A DNA stretch of 64,000 nucleotides, taken from NCBI RefSeq assembly GCF_007565055.1, contig NC_044550.1:83948033-84012032 (forward strand), given 5' to 3'. The notes beneath the pieces are model-generated. The model ran no database searches. It was not told where the DNA came from and worked only from the letters and a program-made list of their open reading frames with translations. Both the position numbers and the translations under genes were made by a program. This DNA is from Rhinopithecus roxellana. Its lineage: Eukaryota > Chordata > Mammalia > Primates > Cercopithecidae. Shown here one piece after another: positions 58,927-64,000 of this stretch (position 1 is its first letter; each line of letters starts with the position of its first letter).

Positions 58927-60960
58927 ATACAAGCCTCTCTACTGCCCACATGATCTCGGTTGTTGGTTACAGTACTGGGGTATGGCTGTTTAGGAGGTGT
59001 GGGAATGGATATTAGACATATTGTGATACATTACATACAAGGTTATCTGCAAAAATGCAGAGAAAGCATTCAGTCTCTTTTTGCCCCCAACTTTTAATAG
59101 AAGCATTTCCCATCTTTTTCTGCTTTCAAGTCACCTGGCTCTGCCTCCTGCTGGCCCTACCACCACCATCACACAGTCCTTACCTTCTCAGTGGACCTGT
59201 GCAGGGGCATCATCCTGACCACAAGAAATGGATGTGTTATATTGTTTGTCACTTCCAAATCCAGCACACAGGTACTAAGTGACCACTATGTGCTAGTCCC
59301 TGATTTCACAGAGCTGATGCTGCTATGTCATTTCCCTCCATCTTTAGTTATTGCTGCTAACAGCACAGTTAGTTGAGAAACTGGCCAAAGCCTATAACCA
59401 AGAATGGACAGGGGAAGGCTTCCAACCAAAACTGAAACTCCTAAGCAAACATGATACTGCTCCTGAGGTTTATCACAATTATATTAGGAGAGTTTTTCCT
59501 CTCCCATTCCTGTTCTTCCACTTCATCCAATACATTTTCCAAGAGAATAAGCAATAGAAAATAAAATAGAATAAGGTACCTTAAGTTAGTGGATATTCTA
59601 AATGATAAGGCATTAATACAGATGAAATGGGTATCTTGCACTCCTAAAATTAATAAATGCTACAAAAAATGTGACATGTAGCTGAATATAAATATATGAT
59701 GATATAAATACATCAGCATCTGTATTTATATGTACATGATTTTCTTCTTCTTTTGCAAATGAACTTCAGCCATTGGTCATTACAAAGATCAGTGTAATTG
59801 TCTCATCCAGGGAAACCCGCTTTAGGAAAATGTGTCCATTTGGAGTACACATTTCCAAAAAGTAGGCAGAAGGCTTTGCCCACCTCATGCCAGTTGGGAT
59901 TGGGGAAGTAGGGGGGATAACTAAATATTCCTTTTAAAAAGGGTTACCACCAGAATTGTCTCACTCTCACAATCCACATTAACAATTTTAAAGGTGAAAT
60001 GTTTCCAAAGCCAGAAATATACTAAAGCATTGTCTACTGAGGAATAATGGAAAATTCTGCCTACATAAAGAGAATTAATGAAAATCAGAATTTTCATTTT
60101 AGAGAACATATTAGGAAAACTTGGCAGAGGTGAAAAGTATTCTCCGTCGTCTTGTTACAGTTTTATTGCCATCATCTCACTTTCTGGTACTTTGCAATGG
60201 AACAGTTCCCCCTGACAAGTACGCTTTGCTCTCAGAGACCTACTTATGTCCTAATGATGCTGCAAATGTGATGGTGAAATCCAGACATTCCGTTTATAGG
60301 ATGTTCATATTAAAACATAACCGTTCAGTTTCTCCAGCACAGATACCTCCCTGTCTCATCCAAGTGTCAGTCATGATGGCCAGAACAAGCGTGGCAGGTG
60401 AAGACTACCACTATGGAATTCCTGCCACCCAGGGCTCTGCTGCCAGGTGACTTCACCCCTGCTCAAGAGATTACGGCAGTTTAGAAGTTCATCCCTGTTT
60501 CACCCGACCTTCCCCACTCCCACCCAGCATCACTTCTGCTTAGAGAGCAGAGAAATCACAGAAGTTGGTCCTTGTTGAATGCTGTTGGGCCTGACCGCAG
60601 TGGCCACTGGTCCCTAAAATACCATAATCTGGTAAGAACAGAGCCATGCGCAGCACCTCCCAGGAGGCTTGCTTCCATTCCTCCTGACACGAGTTGCCCA
60701 CCTAGTCAGAAAACTCTCAACCACTGCTGACTGAACGAGGCTTTTTTCTCTCTCTCCCACTCCAAAGATCAGAGCAATAGCCTCCATAAAGCAGGTAGTG
60801 TAAAGAAATTGATTATGACTTTACTAACTAGAAGAATAATATAGAGGTATTGCAACTAGCAATCTCATAAGCCCTAACACAATGGTAATATTTACTTTAT
60901 GCTGCCAGTCAATTCAACTGGCTGCTAACATGTACTTGGGTAACTAACCCAAGAAATGTA
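58927..60960. other. Unique sequence, no gene seen
   Basis: About 2 kb without recognised repeats. A 109-codon frame at 60121-60450 begins at a non-ATG codon and matches nothing I know; its first ATG is well inside. Confidence 0.45.
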
Positions 60961-60970
60961 TAAAGTAAAT

Positions 60971-61289
60971 ATTTGGGGTTTTTTGATGTTGTTGTTGTTT
61001 TTTTTTAAGATGGAGATTCACTCTGTTGCCCAGGCTGGAGTGCCATGGTGCGATCTCAGCTGACTGTAACCTCCACCTCCTGGGTTCAAGCGATTCTCCT
61101 GCTTCAGCCTCCTGAATAGTTGTGATTACAGGTGCCCACCACCACATCCGGTGAATTTTTTTATTTTTAGTAGAGACAGGGTTTATGCCATGTTGGTCAG
61201 GCTGGTCTCAAACTTCTGACCTCAGGTGATCCACCAGCCTTGGCCTCCCAAAGTGCTGGGATTACAAGCGTGAGCCACCACACCTGGCC
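60971..61289 (-). mobile_element. AluS-type, full length
   Basis: Reverse Alu with a tail variant ggggttttttgatgttgttgttg before the T run, and both monomers. A 10-bp target-site duplication taaagtaaat lies at 60961-60970 and 61290-61299. Confidence 0.95.
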
Positions 61290-61502
61290 TAAAGTAAATG
61301 ATTTTTATAGACTGTTCTCCAACAAACAAACAAACAGTAACCAAATGTCTCAAAATGTTAAGTTTTCTGTTTAAACATACTATTCCAAACATTATATGCT
61401 GTGATATAAGATTGTAATAAAAAGGAAGACCCAGCATCTGGAGTGACACACCTCAAGGAGCAGGAAGCTTGCAGGTGACATGTTCTTTAAAGACACAGGG
61501 AG

Positions 61503-62075
61503 TGTCACAATGGCTATTATAAAAAAGATGAGAGGTGAATGTTAGTGAGGATGTGGGGAAAAGGGAACCCTAGCACACTACTGGTGGGAATGTAAATCAA
61601 TACAGCCATTATTCAAAATAGCATACAGGTTCCTTAAAAAAAAAATAGAACTACCATATGATCCAGCAATCCCACTTCTGGGTACATATCCAGAGTTCAA
61701 AGAGACATCCACACTCCCATGTTTATTGCAGCATTATTCACAATAGCCAAGTTATGGGATCAACTTAAGTGTCCAGCAATGGATGAATGGATAAAGAAAC
61801 TGTTGTGTATATACACAAAGAAATATTATTCAGCTGTAAAATAGAAGGAAATCCTGTCACCTGTGACAACATGGATGAACCTGGAGAACATTATGACAAG
61901 TGAAATAAGCCAGCACAGAAAGACAAATACCATGTTCTCACTTACATTTGGAATTTAAAACAGTCAAACAGAGTAGAGATGGTGGTTACTAGAGACTGAG
62001 GAGTCAGGGGAATGAGGAGATGGTGGCCAAAGGGCCTGTTCAGTTAGACAGGAGGAAGAACTGATAAGTATTCAA
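61503..62075 (+). mobile_element. L1M (MB/MC-type) fragment
   Basis: ORF2 C-terminus and start of the 3'UTR: gtcacaatggctattat, ctactggtgggaatgtaaatcaatacagcc, atatgatccagcaatcccacttctgggtac, cacaatagccaagttatggg, ccatgttctcacttacatttgg, agacaggaggaag. It stops before the terminal tail. More decayed than the L1PA copies. Confidence 0.9.
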
Positions 62076-63060
62076 AGTGAACAGAAAAGACACAAGCAGT
62101 GTGTCTCCTGACTTTGCTTTGGGCTTTTACTCTCCCTTACTCTAGCACCCTAGCATAGGTATCTTTTGTGCCTTACCCTGAAGTGGAACAAATACGGAAA
62201 AGTGGAGAGAAGGTAGAGTGGGAAGGATAAGTTATTTTTCTTTCTCTATGGCAGTTTTTTTCTTATTCTACTTCAGAAAAGAACCACTTGGAAACAGGCA
62301 TGAGACTAGAGAAATTGCTAACTGAGCAATTTGAATATTCAGAGGACACCCACCCTATGAGCTTGAATTATGGGATCCTGGAAGGACGTTTGATGCCAAA
62401 TTGGCCTGAAGCAAGTGAAGAAAAAGCCTGAGGAAGTCTGGCCCCTCAAGAATCCAGGATAACTTTTTAAAGAACCCTCTTATTAAGTTCTAGGAATAAA
62501 GCCAAGCTTAATCAAGCTGTGAAAAATGGAGAGAAGTTGTTCCTTAGATCTGATTTTCTTTTAAAAACATACTCTCTTGAGCTCCTCTTTGAACCGAGGA
62601 CCTTATAATATTGCTTGAGTTCAACTAAACTGTGCTGGAGTACAGACCTTATTACTTTAGAATCTATGTGTGTATGTGTGTGGTAATATCATTTTCCTTT
62701 TTAGGAAACCAGAGCTTACTTACAAACTCTTACATTTTAGGAATCAAAACGTTTGCAGGTTAAATCCACAACCATAAACATCTGGAATGATGTTAAAGTT
62801 CGAATCTAGTCAACTGCCTGAATTGTTTATTCCAATTGCTGTACTTTGATAAATGTAACTACGATACCTACTCAGTTTTCCAGATTTGTTCACTTCCTCA
62901 TGGTAAGATTCAATTCAACATGTCATAAATCTGAAAGAATTCCTGTTGCCAAGATCAAAGTATTCTAGTTATTTCACAGGAAAACTGATGTATAAGCAAA
63001 TCGACCATTTAGGAATTAAAGTAATATAAAGCACCAGACCAAGTAAAAAACTACTAATGG
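62076..63060. other. Unique sequence, no gene seen
   Basis: No recognised repeat or exon. Confidence 0.5.
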
Positions 63061-63188
63061 GCCAGGCATGGTGTCTCATGCCTGTAATCTCAGCACTTTG
63101 GAAGGCTAGAAGGCAGGATTGTTTGAGGCCAGGAGTTTGAGACCAGCCTGGGTAAAATAGCAAGACCCTGTTTCTAAAAAAAAAAAAT
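63061..63188 (+). mobile_element. Alu left monomer (FLAM-like)
   Basis: ggccaggcatggtgtctcatgcctgtaatctcagcactttgg through gagaccagcctgggtaaaatagcaagaccctg, ending in an A12-type tail. One monomer only (about 128 bp). Confidence 0.88.
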
Positions 63189-64000
63189 CAACTATTGATA
63201 ATTATGATAAAAACAAAAGAATAAATCAGAACAGAAGGAAAACAAGGAGAACCTGATGCAAACCAATACCCTTTCCTGGTTGGGTGCAAAAAATAACAAT
63301 ATTTTATATATAAATAGCCTCACCCAACAAGTAATTTTATGTCTCTTTTTAGAAGATGAATTATCTTTGTAAAAATGTTCCGCAGATGTGCAGTTACTCC
63401 CAGATGCATGTGATAGGGCCCAATATTAACTGTGCTTTAGAAATTACAATCTCATAAAGAGAGTGACTTTGCTACCACTGAGATTGGTTTCTTAAAATAG
63501 CCAGCTCAACTACTGTTGTCCAGATGTATTTTTGTCTTTGTCTATCTCTACTGTGAATTATTTAAAACAGCGTATTCTGTAGTTTGAATATAGCCCACAT
63601 TTCAAATTAAGTTCACAAAATTTTGTGCTCGATGTACAATTTCTATTTAATAGAAATAGTTCTATAAATCCATAGTATCACTGAAAGGCAATATGAAGCT
63701 AAACACAAGAATATTTCTAAAACCCCCATGTTATCCCGGGAAAAATTAATCTTTGAACAAAAATATCATGCAAATAGTTATTTGCAAAGAATTATGAGCA
63801 TGATGTAGAAAACCACATTTATAAACAAACTCGTTGGGCTGTTTTAAAAGGCTCTCCACCAACATGGTTCTTTCATGTTGTTTTAATTACTTTTGTAGAA
63901 ATGTATTGTGTATGCAAGACCTACATGCTTTTTGGCTGGATAGGAAAGCTCCATTTTTAAAAAGTAAAGATGTGTTACAGTATTGCTACTATAGTAATTT
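63189..64000. other. Unique AT-rich sequence to the window end
   Basis: No gene or repeat recognised. Confidence 0.5.

Noticed and set aside
60121..60450. 109-codon plus-strand frame
   Set aside because: It starts at a non-ATG codon, has no recognised domain, splice or polyadenylation context, and its length is within chance for the region.
1..64000. CRISPR array, operon, phage or bacterial gene content
   Set aside because: The window is primate repeat-rich DNA; the tandem arrays are simple repeats without spacers, and no bacterial-type genes occur.

Overview
The window is nuclear DNA from a catarrhine primate, most likely human. The evidence is the dense mix of Alu (J, S and Y types), primate-lineage L1 (L1PA), a MADE1 mariner element, and older MIR, L2, hAT and LTR relics, together with low overall GC and no compact gene structure. 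I found no protein-coding gene, tRNA, rRNA or CRISPR array. Every long open frame lies in a transposable element or is short enough to be chance. No new gene system is supported; the interesting content is insertion and rearrangement history.

Layout. 1-2255: 5' part of a full-length-type L1 on the minus strand, running off the left edge. 2.5-3.9 kb: three Alus. 3.9-12 kb: AT-rich DNA with a MER5A copy, old L1M remnants, an Alu with a (TTTTA)n tail and an unclassified minus-strand LTR. 12.5-18.7 kb: L2, an MLT1-like LTR, a class II-like LTR, an ERVL-type LTR split by a second solo LTR, and a MER20 inside another L2. 18.7-32.9 kb: mostly unique sequence with scattered MIR, L2 and Alu, and a candidate 36-nt exon at 26.59 kb. 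32.9-34.9 kb: a roughly 180-bp local duplication whose second copy sits inside a TA-rich satellite. 35.4-48.6 kb: a CTCF-like motif, several 5'-truncated L1s, Alus and a three-level nest (MIR containing MADE1 containing Alu). 48.7-56.05 kb: a full-length L1PA on the plus strand whose 5' end and upstream flank are tandemly duplicated, so the 18-bp target site occurs three times; it has itself received an AluY and a truncated L1. 57.5-58.9 kb: a 5'-inverted (twin-primed) L1 with a perfect 16-bp target-site duplication. 59-64 kb: unique DNA with an Alu, an L1M fragment and an Alu monomer.

The two full-length-type L1s lie about 47 kb apart with their 5' ends facing each other, so any antisense promoter activity of either would point into the interval between them. 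All coding regions of both are broken by stops and frameshifts, so neither can be autonomous.

Repeat family names are from memory of consensus sequences and were not checked by search. Boundaries of old repeats are good to tens of bases; boundaries resting on target-site duplications are exact.
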